Shown here one piece after another: positions 10,162 to 20,358 of a stretch of DNA of 64,000 bases. Position 1 is the first letter of the stretch. Each line of letters starts with the position of its first letter. The DNA comes from Diploptera punctata (lineage: Eukaryota; Arthropoda; Insecta; Blattodea; Blaberidae): positions 1,195,501 through 1,259,500 of the forward strand of contig JASPKZ010000423.1 in NCBI GenBank assembly GCA_030220185.1, read 5' to 3'. The position numbers and the translations under genes are program-made. A model generated the notes under the pieces. That model saw only the letters and a program-made list of their open reading frames with translations, was not told the DNA's origin and did not search any database.

Positions 10162-11700
10162 TGCTCAAAACAATTAGAGGAACACTTGTAATAAATTGAA
10201 TAAGTAATTGTTTTTTAAAGCTGTGATGCTGAAAGTTGGACAATATGTAAATTGAATTATTAATTGTATCAATGGATACAAATTTTAAAGATCCATGGCC
10301 TAAATACAGAGAAATTACCTCAAATAACAAATGTAGAGAATTTTTTTTATTTTGGAAGGCACTGACCACTTCTAATTGATACGCTTCCTGATGTTGCTAT
10401 AGTGACGAATGTTGATTATTGCCTTGTTTATTGAAGTCTCTGACAAAATGAGGCATTTAAATGAGTTTGATGTGTATCATGCTCTACATCTTTTACGACA
10501 AGGTCAATCTCTGCGACAAGTGGCTAGAGAGCTTGGGGGTTTCTCCTTCCGTGGTGTCCAGGTTACGCAACAGGCACAGAGAGACAGGTCAGTATGTAGA
10601 AGACGTGGGCAGGGCCGTAAATTTAAAACAAGCCCCCAGGATGACATATACGTTGTTCTTTCTGCTCTTCGACAGCGTACAAAAACTGTAAAAGACCTGC
10701 AGAATGACCTTCTTTTGGCTTCCGGAATCTGGGTTTCAGACCAAACCATAAGAAACAGATTAAGGAAAGAGAATATTCGTCCAAAAAGGCCCGTTAAAAA
10801 AACACGCTTAACAAATGGGCATAAGGCAGCAAGACGTACGTATGCTGAAAACCATGGTGATTGGAACCTGAACCAGTGGGAGTCTGTGCTCTTCTCGGAC
10901 GAATCCAGGTATCGTCTTACACGTTGTGATCGTCGATTGAGGGTGTGGGGACGGCCAGGAGAAAGATTTTCTGCAGAGGCTGTACAGGAAATTGATAGAT
11001 TCGGAGGAAGTTCCATAATGGTGTGGGCCGGAGTTATGTACAACAATCGTACGGACCTTGTACTTGTTCCCCAGCGACTGAATGCTGTCCGGTATATCGA
11101 GCACGTTCTGGAAGAGCATGTAGTACCTGCTGCCATTGGAGTAGGCCCTGGATTTCTGTTTATGCAGGATAATGCCAGGGCACATTCTGCGACTGTCACC
11201 AGGGATTTCCTGAGGAGGAATGAAATTGAGGTAATGGAGAGGCCAGCGGTCAGCCCAGACCTCAACCCTATTGAACACTTGTGGGATCTTCTAGACAGGA
11301 AGGTCAGGAACCGACATCAATCTCCACAAACTCTGCAGCAACTTGTAGATGCTCTGAAGGAGGAATGGGAGAATATCCCGCAAGTGGAAATCCAGAATCT
11401 TATCGGGAGCATGCCACGAAGGTGCCAAACTGTCATCGAATGTCGTGGAGGCCATACACGATACTGACTCTATATAACGAGTGTTTAGCTTTGAAAAATA
11501 AGCACAAGATTCAATTGTTTACATAGCGGAATTATTTGAAAAGTTAATTGTCAGCGTTATTAATTTGTTTTTACTGACATGAGCAATAAATAAATAAATA
11601 AATAACCACAAATAATGTACTTTATTAATTTCATGTTTGTACCTTTATCCAATGAAAAAAATTTGCATATTTCATAGTGTTCTTCTAATTGTTTTGAGCA
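10162..11700 (+). mobile_element. Tc1-family DNA transposon
   Basis: The terminal inverted repeats TGCTCAAAACAATTAG (10162-10177) and its complement (11685-11700) flank a single transposase frame. The right end runs into GTATA, as expected for a TA target. The left end lacks the outermost bases and abuts the A-tail of the LINE. The size, about 1.5 kb, is usual for Tc1 elements. Confidence 0.9.
10409..11467 (+). CDS. Tc1-type transposase with a scrambled helix-turn-helix
   Basis: 352 codons. It would cut and paste the element at TA sites. A helix-turn-helix begins at MRHLNEFDVYHALHLLRQGQ. The DDE catalytic triad is D164 (FSDES), D254 (MQDNARAHS) and E289 (PDLNPIE). The 34 residues between the second D and E define the DD34E Tc1 family. 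Residues about 44-67 are out of frame relative to the family: the expected VSPSVVSRLRNRHRETGQ is found in the next frame at about 10539-10610. An extra G in the G-run at 10535-10539 and a lost base near 10610 cancel, so the ORF stays open but the DNA-binding part is wrong. The Met at 10448 (MRHLNEF) is the more natural start. Confidence 0.9.
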   Translation: MLIIALFIEVSDKMRHLNEFDVYHALHLLRQGQSLRQVARELGGFSFRGVQVTQQAQRDRSVCRRRGQGRKFKTSPQDDIYVVLSALRQRTKTVKDLQNDLLLASGIWVSDQTIRNRLRKENIRPKRPVKKTRLTNGHKAARRTYAENHGDWNLNQWESVLFSDESRYRLTRCDRRLRVWGRPGERFSAEAVQEIDRFGGSSIMVWAGVMYNNRTDLVLVPQRLNAVRYIEHVLEEHVVPAAIGVGPGFLFMQDNARAHSATVTRDFLRRNEIEVMERPAVSPDLNPIEHLWDLLDRKVRNRHQSPQTLQQLVDALKEEWENIPQVEIQNLIGSMPRRCQTVIECRGGHTRY

Positions 11701-11719
11701 GTATACATGTAAGGTGTAA

Positions 11720-12013
11720 AGTGATCCCACAACAGGCCCGGAGGCCCTTGGGGTAGTAGGAGGTTAAGGCTCCCACTTTTTCTAGACAATCGGCACTTTA
11801 TGTCAGCTGTGTTGTCAGCCCTGTGTGACGGCCGCCTTTACCCTCAGAACAAGCGTCTGATACTCATTTCCGTTAGAGGCTGAGACGACCCCAGGGCCAT
11901 AGTGCCGCCAGAGGGTTTGGGTCAGTTTAAAAATCCTGACCCCAACGGGACTTGAACCCTTGACCCTCCGGCTTGTAGCTCAGTGCCTTAACCACTACGC
12001 TACGGCGTGCCCC
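11720..12013 (-). mobile_element. tRNA-derived SINE, family G, full copy
   Basis: The minus-strand tRNA head lies at about 11945-12010, with box A-like TAGCGTAGTGGTTAAGGC and box B-like GGTTCAAGTCCC. The body matches 1-246, and the far end is GTGATCCCACAACAGG near 11721. Confidence 0.75.
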
Positions 12014-12435
12014 TATTATACATGTATTATGACAAATTATATTAAAAATTTCGAAGATTATGTTATAAATAGTGGCATCTATTTATTGAATGTTTTGTAT
12101 GGGCTAATTTGCCGTTGTTCATTTTCGAGAATACGTACGATGACGTATCAATAATTATCGACAATCGATTGAGTTAAACCATTTTTCCTTGAAAAAACTC
12201 TGTGATGATGTTATTTTTTTAAAATGTCAAACTCTTTGCTATGTAATTTTGGAAATATAGCATTTGGAAATGAAAAATGCAATTTTATTACAATAAGATA
12301 TTTGTTCTATTTTCGCATCTGTATTGAAGAAAAATGTTTTCACTTTGGACTAACGTCTGAATATCGAATCTGACGTCATGACCACAATGGCAGCCACTTA
12401 CTTCAGGTAATAGGCCTATAGGGAATAGTGATGCA
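12014..12435. other. No gene or recognised repeat
   Basis: AT-rich DNA with no coding signal that I can see. Confidence 0.5.
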
Positions 12436-12439
12436 TAAA

Positions 12440-12640
12440 TTGTTATTTTCCAGCTTTGTTTCAGGACGGTCCGCAATTTTTTTTCATGTTTTCATCTTCG
12501 AAGTTCCTAAGCTTCATTTTAAAACCAAAAGTATCTCGAAATTCGGATGTCCACTTTTTGCACCGTACCCATAACTTCTGTTATAAATGTTGCCCCAATT
12601 TTAATATTGGGAAGACTGTTTTATAAGGTACACAAAATTA
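12440..12640 (-). repeat. Repeat X, inverted copy
   Basis: TTCATGTTTTCATCTTC, then CCTAAGCTTCATTTTAAAAC and CTCGAAATTCGGATGTCCAC, are the complement of 3990-4060. GTTATAAATGTTGCCCCAAT resembles 2600-2625. This copy has no Penelope insertion and so shows the uninterrupted order. Confidence 0.45.
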
Positions 12641-13054
12641 TAATTAAAATATTTTAATGAATTTTAATTTGTTGAGGATGACTGATATTTAAGGTACAGA
12701 TTTTAATATTTTAATTTTTTATATAACAATTTCAAAGGTGATTCATAATTAATTTTAGAAGTATTGAATGATCTTATACCAAACATCTTCTAACTCACTG
12801 ATACTATCGAACGAGGAGTTTCATTTTCGCACGCATGTAAGCTTTCCACATATCCCCAGAGAACCCCATGGCGTGATATGACTTGAAGTACTTTAGCCTA
12901 ACAAAATATAGCTGGCCTCACTTCCACATTTACCATTTACAGTACACATCACACATCTTCAGGATGAATCTCCTGCTATTATAGCTGGTTTTCTCAACCT
13001 GGTCCTGTTATTTAATGTGGCTATTAAAATAATACCAAGTTCCTTATGAAGAAT

Positions 13055-13100
13055 AAAAAACTGCGGCCGCTAGAGCGATTTTTAAATTCTTGCTTCAGAT
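13055..13100 (+). repeat. Repeat I fragment
   Basis: AAAACTGCGGCCGCTAGAGC followed by an ATTTTTAAATT block recurs at 24775-25060, 29965-30215, 51770-52030 and inverted at 49300-49480. Confidence 0.4.
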
Positions 13101-13111
13101 AACCCTTACTG

Positions 13112-13665
13112 ATAACACTGGTCAACATGATTTTTGTCTCATGAGTACCAATAACTGTACTAATGCAGTTTTTATAGATTTTCCAATATGTATTCGGAAT
13201 TTCTCCATCACCCACAGTTTTTTTATTTCAGTTTCAATTAATGGATTTAAATAATTATTTTTTAATAAACATTTTTTCGTCCTTTTGGCCACTGTAAAAC
13301 AAGTAAAATAAAACCAAATCAGCTAACTCAAATTGTTTCAGCTATGGAAAAGAGATAAGGCAAATGTAATCCTAATATACTGGCCGATTATTGTTGAACC
13401 ATCCAGCTCCACAGGCGAAATATATCAGAAAATCGTCATTTGTACTTTCTAAGTGAGTCCGAATGTTCGAATATTGTGTAGGTAATAATGTAGAAAATAT
13501 TAAAGTGTTTGAAATTATAAATTCCTGTCTCTCGTAAACCTTGCGTGATGGAGGAAAACCGATAACATATTGGAATTCAGGAGAAATAGTACTATCAGAA
13601 TCACATATTGTTCTTTCTGAGACAAAAAAAAAGTTTACTTTTTGTTGCTCAATGTAATGGTCCGA
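13112..13665 (+). repeat. Repeat H, copy 1 (degenerate ORF)
   Basis: Aligns end to end with 17489-18035, from ACTGGTCAACATGATTTTTG to TTTTTGTTGCTCA. The reading frame open in copy 2 is broken here (GGCAAATGTAATCCTAATAT in place of the CAAGGAAAATGGGATCC block). It is a pseudogene-like copy of the same segment. Confidence 0.7.
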
Positions 13666-13752
13666 TTTTGCTGGTTCAAAAACTCGATCTTATATTTGTC
13701 AATTAAGAGTATGGTCCCGAAAACACAGAAAGTCTTGGTGATACAGCGTTAA

Positions 13753-13771
13753 CAGACACACAGACACACAC

Positions 13772-13809
<38 letters not shown>

Positions 13810-13818
13810 ACATACACA
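13753..13818. repeat. (CA)n microsatellite
   Basis: Imperfect run of CACA dinucleotides with a few substitutions. Confidence 0.9.
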
Positions 13819-14557
13819 CGCTCTCACTCACAAAAGTACTTATTATATTTGTCATGGTCTCTTTCGTTGTCTACTTAGAAAGGATCGATAATGAAATGTA
13901 AAATTTTTGCGAAAGTATTTTCATAAGAACAACCTCAATAGCTTCATTCGTTCTGAATTTGCTGAAATGGCAACCGTGAAGTCATTTGAATCTCATTTAG
14001 ATGTATATGAAAGAAAGAGGGGAAAATATGATCCTAATATATTCACATGTTATGTTTTGTATATTTTAGTAGCATGGACTTATATACAAGAGCCGCCACT
14101 GTGTTTGAAACGTGTTTCACGACTCATCGATTCCTGATCATCATCTCGAGTAGTAAAAGCCTATCGAGATATATAACTCGAAGCATACACATGCGTTCAA
14201 TACAGATATGAATTTATAATAAATGATATCGCTTTCGTGAAAACTCATTTTTTCGTACTTGAATTCGGTTGAACTCGGGGAGGGATTTCATTTTATCGCC
14301 TGTCTTATTTCTATAGGACTCTAAACCTAATATCAAATATAGTAATCGATATTGAAGTACAACTTGACATTTGTGCTACATTTGCTTTTAATATTATTTT
14401 TTTATGGAGAGAAATGAAAAGTATAGAACGTATTAGACCAGCACAGAAAAGAATACCCTTCACTTTTATCACGAGATAATATTTCATATTAGAAGATTAA
14501 TCAATTTATTGAATTCTAAAACATCCATCCATCCATCCATCCAGAATAATATATCCA

Positions 14558-14850
14558 TCCACCGCTGTGATCTCGAGGTACCGTGCTGCCTTGTCACGCA
14601 ACGGGCCCGGCAGTTTTTCTGGGTGAGGTTTTTATCGGGTTTTTTCCTCACCTGTAAGACAAATGTCAGGAAAACTTTAAGGCCCAAACGGTCGACGAAA
14701 TCATATGGCCATCATCATCATCATCCTTCACCGGTGTCGAAAGCAACGGGAAGGTACCACACCTACAATTCCCTAGTAAAGCTGCAAGCATAGCATGAAA
14801 ATGCTATGATTGCAGTGCAGGACCTGCCTTCGGGCAGAATTACTATGGTA
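14558..14850 (+). mobile_element. SINE family A
   Basis: Plus-strand copy. The head starts CACCGCTGTGATCTCGAGG, and the body and GGCAGAATTACTATGG end match the other copies. The box B region is shortened (CGGGCCCGGCAGTTTTTC), with the GGTTCGATCCC block deleted, so its own Pol III promoter is damaged. Confidence 0.85.
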
Positions 14851-14978
14851 TTAGCCAGGTATTAGCTAGTTATAATATAAAATTATAAATTATAAAATTA
14901 TCTAATGTGACCAACACCTCAACTGAATTTATCATTAGATGTATTACTATACAATTAGTGGCCTTGTTATTATTTATA

Positions 14979-15002
14979 CATATATATATATATATATATA
15001 TA
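14979..15002. repeat. (TA)n microsatellite
   Basis: Perfect run of 12 TA units at the left edge of a LINE fragment. Confidence 0.8.
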
Positions 15003-15039
15003 ACATTGAACTGAAAATATTTGGAAATGTTTTTCTCTC

Positions 15040-15480
15040 GGTTATGTGGGTGCGAAACATGGGATCTTACTTTGAGAGAGGAAAAAGATTACGGAGTATT
15101 AGAAAAAAAATCTTTGAAATTTTTTGGACCAAGCATAGGTATGCGAATGGAGAACACTGCCAAACAGTGAGACATATACTCTTTATGAGAAATCAGATAT
15201 AATAATAAGAGTTAAGTCTCGTAGACTGCGGTGGCAGGACATGCAGCACTAATAGGGAATGAAAGAGAGGCAATTACTTGTTTTAAAAAAGAGGGAAAGA
15301 TCCCAGTAGGCAGGCCAACAATGTGTTGGGAGAATAACAATAACCATGATACGAGGAAAGTAAATTCTGCAGAGGGTGAATGGAAAATATGAGTTCTGAA
15401 TAGGGATGTATGGAGAGCTTATATACTCGCGGCCCCGAACCTAGGGGGTTCGAAAATGTCAGTGAGCTAGCTAATTAGTT
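15040..15480 (+). pseudogene. LINE family L2, ORF2 C-terminal fragment
   Basis: Frames contain VKSRRLRWQ and later RDVWRAYILA-like blocks. At nucleotide level it matches 15787-16395, 18355-18765 and 27840-28420 (GTTAAGTCTCGTAGACTGCG; GATGTATGGAGAGCTTAT). The family ends in a GTGAGCTAG/TTAGTTAG-like tail. Many stops and indels. Confidence 0.75.
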
Positions 15481-15648
15481 GGTTAAGGAAAATAATTTAT
15501 TAGCAGCGAATTATTTGTGAAGAATCAATTAATTATTCTGAAAAAGTGAATTTCGAAATTTTGTGTTAACATATCTGAAGTTAATTTAAAAAAAAGCACT
15601 ACCTTCATCTAACCATCACTATGCATGCTCCAATATTAACACAGGACG

Positions 15649-15786
15649 ACCAGCCTCGTGGGCTCTTGGTCAGCGTTTACGACTATAGTTCATGAGGTCC
15701 CGGGTTCGATTCCCGTTCAGACCATGTGGATTTTTTCTTACATGGAATTATTCCTGTGGCTGCCCATGGTCTGGGATTTAGGTTAT
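15649..15786 (+). mobile_element. tRNA-derived SINE-like unit, family K
   Basis: CCTCGTGGGCTCTTGGTCAG (box A-like) and GGTTCGATTCCCG (box B) lie about 45 bp apart, followed by a short body ending GTCTGGGATTTAGG. It is joined directly to the next L2 fragment. Confidence 0.55.
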
Positions 15787-16395
15787 GGACTTTTGAGGAA
15801 GTGGCTGAATTGAAATACCTAGGAACAATAATTACAAATAGGGATGAGATGCACAATGAAATTAAACATAGGCTCAATTGTGGAAATGCGTGCTATTATG
15901 CATTACAGGGACACTTGACGTCCCAACTCCTTTCAAAAATGTTAAGCTGAAAAAATATAAAACTATTATTCTACCAGTTATATTGTATGGATGCAAAACA
16001 TGGACTCTTACTTTAAGTTCTTAGAAAAATGTTTGGGTCAAAAAGAGATGAACAGACAGGTGAATGGAGATTGTTTGATAATAGTGAGCTACATGGTATA
16101 TATAGGAAGCTAGATATAATAAGAACAGTTAAGTCTCGTAGACTGCGATGGTCAGGACATGTGGCATGAATGGGGAATGAAAGAAGTGCATGGATGCTTC
16201 TTGTAGGAAAACCAGAAGGAAAACGCCCAGTTGGTAGACTAAGAATGAGGTGTGATAATAACATTGTCCATTATTTGAGGGAAGTATATTATACAGGGGA
16301 TGATTGGAACACATAAGTTTAGAATAGGGATGTATAGAGAGCTTATGTCCGCGTGGCCATAAACCTACAGGTTCAATAGAACCAGTGAATTAGTT
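15787..16395 (+). pseudogene. LINE family L2, reverse-transcriptase thumb and tail
   Basis: Starts FEEVAELKYLGTIITNRDEM, a conserved block after the reverse-transcriptase palm. It continues with RLNCGNACYYALQ, then in other frames a LRWSGHVA block and GKPEGKRPVGRLRMRC. Ends at GTTCAATAGAACCAGTGAAT. Frameshifts near 15950, 16020 and 16170 kill the frame. Confidence 0.8.
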
Positions 16396-16404
16396 ATTTA
16401 GATT

Positions 16405-16575
16405 AAGGACTTCCCTGGCACTTCATTACCATTTATCGCCTATCATTCATCGGGGTAACGTAATTCCGCCTTTCAGGTGCTCCAATTTAAGAAATGGAAT
16501 ATAATTCCGCCAATGTCAGGAGAGAATATCAGAAATGTCATAAACGATAACTTGGGGGCATTGGACAAAAAAAAA
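16405..16575 (+). repeat. Repeat J, copy 1
   Basis: CGGGGTAACGTAATTCCGCC and flanks are matched, in inverted orientation, by 27200-27362 (GGCGGGGTTACGTTGCCCCG). No coding content. Possibly a small SINE, family unknown. Confidence 0.5.
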
Positions 16576-17330
16576 TTAACACAGGAATGTGTTAACATCT
16601 GATTAAACTGTAAATTATATAATGTAAATGTAGCTATTTTCAAATTACTCTATGCAAAATACCTTGGGGTTAAATCTTCCATGTCCATTTAAATAATGCG
16701 TTTCATTTCCACTGCTAATTGTTTTTGAAGAAACTCAATTTTATGAAAAATTTCTCTCGTAAAATTTAATTCATGGTTTGCAGAGTAATTTCGCAGCAAC
16801 ATATGGACACATATAGCTGAGGATAACGTACACCAGCTTTCTCTCCCCTTTCATACCGCTAACTGGATTATTGCTCTGTGGACCAGAGCCACAGCTAATC
16901 AGCTGGTTTTACCCTTGACTTTCAATTTATTTAACACCAACCCAGCAGTTAAATTAGCTCTGGAAGTCAATCTGAAGATGAGGAACTGCAATATTCAGAG
17001 ACAACCACAGTAACAATTACTCAACGGACAGAGACGGATAGAGGAACAGTTGAAAATTGTCATCAGACTCCTAATTCCATGTCTCATTACTCAATGTTAT
17101 GTCTAATTCACGTTTAATTTTGGGGGAGGAAGGGGTATGTTACACCACCTAAATGTATCAATCATGGGGTGGACATTTCTCTGTCAACAGGAAACGTGTT
17201 ATGTGATCAAATAATACCTTCGCTCCGACATAATTACTTTATGGATTTCTGATTACTTTTCATATGCTCTAATTAATAGGATTTTCGTTAATTGGTAATC
17301 GAAATTTCAGATTTAAAAAAATCACATTTC
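16576..17330. other. No gene or recognised repeat
   Basis: Mixed-composition sequence without long frames, tRNA boxes or inverted ends that I can recognise. Confidence 0.45.
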
Positions 17331-17332
17331 AT

Positions 17333-17488
17333 TCCATTAACGCAATTTAACCTCTCACTTTATAGGTACTATTACGTGCCACACGCCACCCGAGCCTTAG
17401 AGTAACGACCTGTCGGGAGAGGAATTTTATCTATGAAACACATACTTAATTTTTTGATCACACAAGGACATAGAGAGCCTCCCCTGAA
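17333..17488 (+). repeat. Repeat P, copy 1
   Basis: TTATAGGTACTATTACGTGC, CACACGCCAC, CTGTCGGGAGAG and ATTTTATCTATGAA recur in order at 34150-34310 and inverted at 44270-44450. At the other two sites it is joined to a SINE A remnant; here repeat H intervenes before one (18040). Confidence 0.55.
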
Positions 17489-18035
17489 TACACTGGTCAA
17501 CATGATTTTTGTCTCATGAGTACCAATAGCTGTACTTAATGCAGTTTTTATCGTGTTTTCAAATATGTATTCGGAATTTCTCCATTACCCACAGTTTTTT
17601 TATTTCAATTTCAGTTAATGGATTTAAATAATTATTCTTTTAACAAACGTTTTTTGTCCATTTGTCCATTGAGCGATGAGCACGTGGAACACTTTCATCA
17701 GGAGATTTCAGCAATGGAAAAGAGATATCAAGGAAAATGGGATCCTAATATGCTGGCCGATTATTGTTGGACCATCAAGAGAGATGCTCCACAGGCGAAA
17801 TATAGCAGAAAATCGTCATTTCATACTTTCTAGGTGAGTCCGAATGTTTGAATATTGTGTAGTTACGAATGTACAACATATTAAAGTGTTTGAAATTATA
17901 AAAACCTGTCTCTCAGAAACCTTGCGTGATGGAGAAAACCCGGTATCATATTTGTATTCAGGAGAACAAATACTATCAGAATCACATATTTTTCTTTCTG
18001 CGACAAAAAAGTTTTTTTTTTGTTGCTCAGTGATA
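17489..18035 (+). repeat. Repeat H, copy 2 (carries a short ORF)
   Basis: Homologous over its length to 13112-13665. It contains a T-rich tract ending in CAG just before TTAATGGATT (17616), which looks like an intron-exon border, and then the frame at 17618-17833. It sits between repeat P and a SINE A remnant that are contiguous elsewhere, which suggests that this block inserted between them. Confidence 0.65.
17618..17833 (+). pseudogene. Terminal exon-like ORF of a multicopy gene family
   Basis: 71 codons with the core SDEHVEHFHQEISAMEKRYQ and then GKWDPNMLADYCW. I recall this pattern as the C-terminal end of a highly repeated arthropod ORF family of unknown function; that is memory and not a search. 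A splice-acceptor-like T-rich tract ending in CAG precedes it, so it may be the last exon of a captured gene or element. The sister copy at 13112-13665 is broken. Confidence 0.45.
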
Positions 18036-18039
18036 TCAA

Positions 18040-18302
18040 GGCCTTCATCGACGCATCACAATATTAAAACGAAACACGCCAATCACACACATATTAAACT
18101 TGGCGAATATGATAATGATGATTCTGATGGTCAGATGTTGTTCGAGGGCTGTTTGGGCCTTAAAGTTTCCTGATATTCATTTTACAGGCGAGAAAAAAAA
18201 AACGAAAAAATAACTATCAACCAAAAAACGTGCCCCGAGCGAGGATCGAACCCGGGTCCTCTGCCTACGAGGCAGCGACGCTACTCCGAGACCACAGCGG
18301 GG
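18040..18302 (-). mobile_element. SINE A variant with a different tRNA head
   Basis: The body block GGGCCTTAAAG and the GGCGAG-type end match family A in minus orientation. The head reads GCTGTGGTCTCGGAGTAGCG, then CTGCCTCGTAGGCAGAGGAC and the box B GGTTCGATCC. The anticodon-like region differs from ordinary family A. A similar head occurs at 44030. Confidence 0.65.
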
Positions 18303-18354
18303 CCAGTTTTAAAAAATGAATTATCTTTATTTTCGATATATATTTAAATTTTCT

Positions 18355-18765
18355 GGACTGTTACTGAAAGGGAGGAGAAAAGATTACATTATTTGAGAAT
18401 AATGTTTTTGGGAAAATATGTGGACCAAAGAGAGATGAAGAAGACTAGGCCTACATAACAGCTACATAATCGTTATGGTAAACCAGATACCTTAAGAACA
18501 GTTTAGTCTCTTAAATTGCGATGGACAGGACATGTCTCGCGAATGGGGAATAGAAGAGGGACTTGGAAAACCAGTGAGAAAACGCCCAGTAGATAGGCGA
18601 ATAATGAAGTGGGAGAAAAATATTAACCATAACTTTAAGGATGTACATTTTACAGAGGCTGACTGGAAAACATGAGCTCAGGATAGAGACAAATGGAGAG
18701 TTTATGTCAGCGCGAACATGAACTTACGTGTTCGATAGTGCCGGTGACTTAGTTAACTTCTGAAT
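18355..18765 (+). pseudogene. LINE family L2, 3' fragment
   Basis: GGACAGGACATGTCTCGCGA, AGAAAACGCCCAGTAGATAG and GAGAGTTTATGTCAGCGCG line up with the other L2 tails. It ends GTGCCGGTGACTTAGTTAAC. No open frame. Confidence 0.7.
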
Positions 18766-18777
18766 CTAATGATAAAT

Positions 18778-18975
18778 GACAAGCTTCAAATTTGGTCAAG
18801 GATTTTGGATGGAATGAGTAAGGAGAGATATCCATTGTTAGCAAGAAATGATCAAGCACGAGAAAGACGTGATGTTGGAAGACCTAGAAGACGTTGGGCT
18901 GATGCATTATGAAGTCGGAACGGGCAATTGCCTAATCCCTGGAGTGATGATGATGATGATTTTGGATAAAGGTTT
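18778..18975 (+). pseudogene. RTE-like LINE 3' end with (GAT)n tail
   Basis: GATGTTGGAAGACCTAGAAG encodes DVGRPRRRWADAL. It is followed by GGCAATTGCCTAATCCCTGG and a (GATGAT)n run. The same tail design (VGRPRKRW, then GTGN-LPNPW) occurs in the copy at 54722-57914. Confidence 0.65.
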
Positions 18976-19410
18976 CATAGAATCAGAAACTTCACGGTAT
19001 AGGCCTTCTGGCCTGTTCCAGTTCTTCATTCCATCGCCTTCTTGGTCTTCCTTGGGATCTCTTATCTGCAGGTGCATATTTCCAGGCTCTTTTGGTTAAT
19101 CGGATCTATTTAATTATATCTAGATGTTGAATCCATTTGATCTGTAAATTTTAACTTTGTGTACGACTGTTGTAACTTACAATTCTTGACATGTATTTTC
19201 ATTTCTAATGTTGTATTTTAATAAACATCCTCTTACTGCTATTAAAAATGTTATTTCCAATACACTTATTCTGCTTTCATCATTTATATTTAATACCCAA
19301 CATTCACTGCCATAAATAAATGATGCCCAGCCTTTGTTGTATAAAATTGTAATTGAGTGTCCTTTCTTGTTTTGTTTCTTAACGTTTTTTATTGTTCCAC
19401 ACATACTTAG
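18976..19410 (-). pseudogene. LINE reverse-transcriptase C-terminal fragment (another RTE-like family)
   Basis: The minus strand reads ASFIYGSECWVLNINDESRI (about 19330-19260), then FLIAVRGCLLKYNIRNENTC, and further on QGRPRRRWNEELEQA (about 19050). These are the YGSE-W and GRPR-RW blocks of LINE thumb/C-terminal regions. The first 75 codons are open, then frames change. Confidence 0.75.
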
Positions 19411-19544
19411 AAAACACGGGATTTTTATTGCACGTCTTTATCATAGCTATAAGAAATAATTTCGAAGATAGTTAAAATGTGAAATTTGCTTCAATACTTA
19501 TATATCTAATGGCATAAAACATTAACATAAATGTAATTTGATCA

Positions 19545-20060
19545 TCATGATTCTGTCTTCCCAACATTTTCCGGTCTCAGATATACTGCGAAGACCCAGG
19601 CAGCGCATTACGTAGTCCTTGTCCGTATCTTCGTCCAGGTTGCAGGTGGGCGCTTGAAGTATTCCAAAGCGAGAAAGGTATTTGGCAAGTATGTCGTGTT
19701 CAGTTTAGAGCCGGAACTTCGCAACTGCTTCTTGTCTTGGCCAGTCAGGTGTGTACTGTATGGAGGTCTTCCTGGGCTCTGTTGTTTATTTCTAAGCTCA
19801 TGAGATATTGTTCCTTCATCTGATTCTTTATGTGGAGTTTAGAGAAGGGGTATGATGTTTCTGATTTAAAGCAGTTAGGGAGTATGACAGCCTTCTTTGC
19901 TAATGTGTCTGCCTGTTATTTGCTGAAAATCTGGCAATGCTCAGGATCCATTGCAATACAACTTTCTTTTGTGTTAATTTCAGTTTGCTCAATTCTTACG
20001 GCAGTCATGGATCTCCAGTGATACGGCAGGCTCAATTGTACCAATTGATTCTATGGCGGA
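19545..20060 (-). pseudogene. I/jockey-type LINE, RNase H tail and C-terminus, broken
   Basis: The minus strand contains CIAMDPEHCQIFS-QADTLAK (about 19950-19890), the end of an RNase H domain with its A-DTLAKK motif, followed by LNSLEINNRAQEDL-like text. Compare the cleaner copy at 59042-59605. Several stops. Confidence 0.6.
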
Positions 20061-20095
20061 ACTTGAGCGGACCTATATTTTCTTCAATATTATGT

Positions 20096-20240
20096 CATAT
20101 TTGAAGAGAAAAATTATACGCTCAGACCGGGACTTGAACCCGGGACCCTTGGTTTTCTAGTCCACGTGCTCTACCATTTGAGCTACCTGAGCAAGTACCG
20201 ATCTAAACGCAAATTTTCCTCTATATACATTGTAATTCCC
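20096..20240 (-). repeat. tRNA-like unit, copy 1 (tRNA body 20120-20192)
   Basis: On the minus strand: acceptor-like GCTCAGG/TCTGAGC, D-arm GCTC-GAGC, and T-arm CCGGG TTCAAGT CCCGG. The anticodon stem is imperfect (CGTGG against CCAAG) with a 9-nt loop instead of 7. It is followed by GTATAATTTTTCTCTTCAAA. It could be a tRNA-derived SINE or a tRNA pseudogene; I would not assign an amino acid. Confidence 0.6.
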
Positions 20241-20358
20241 GCCCACCAAATGCTTTGAAGCCTTTGCTTCTATCTTTGCAAATGGCGGCTCCTATATTAA
20301 GAAGACATATTAGGGAATTATACATTACATTATAAATGCCAGTACGGCTTTTTTTATG

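Noticed and set aside
10504..11278. Long minus-strand ORFs over the Tc1 element
   Set aside because: Antisense of the transposase frame. No homology-like motifs, and the plus-strand DDE motifs are clear.
13907..14137. ORF possibly related to the repeat H protein
   Set aside because: SHLDVYERKRGKYDPN vaguely resembles QEISAMEKRYQGKWDPN, but the following residues do not align and no flanking similarity is seen.
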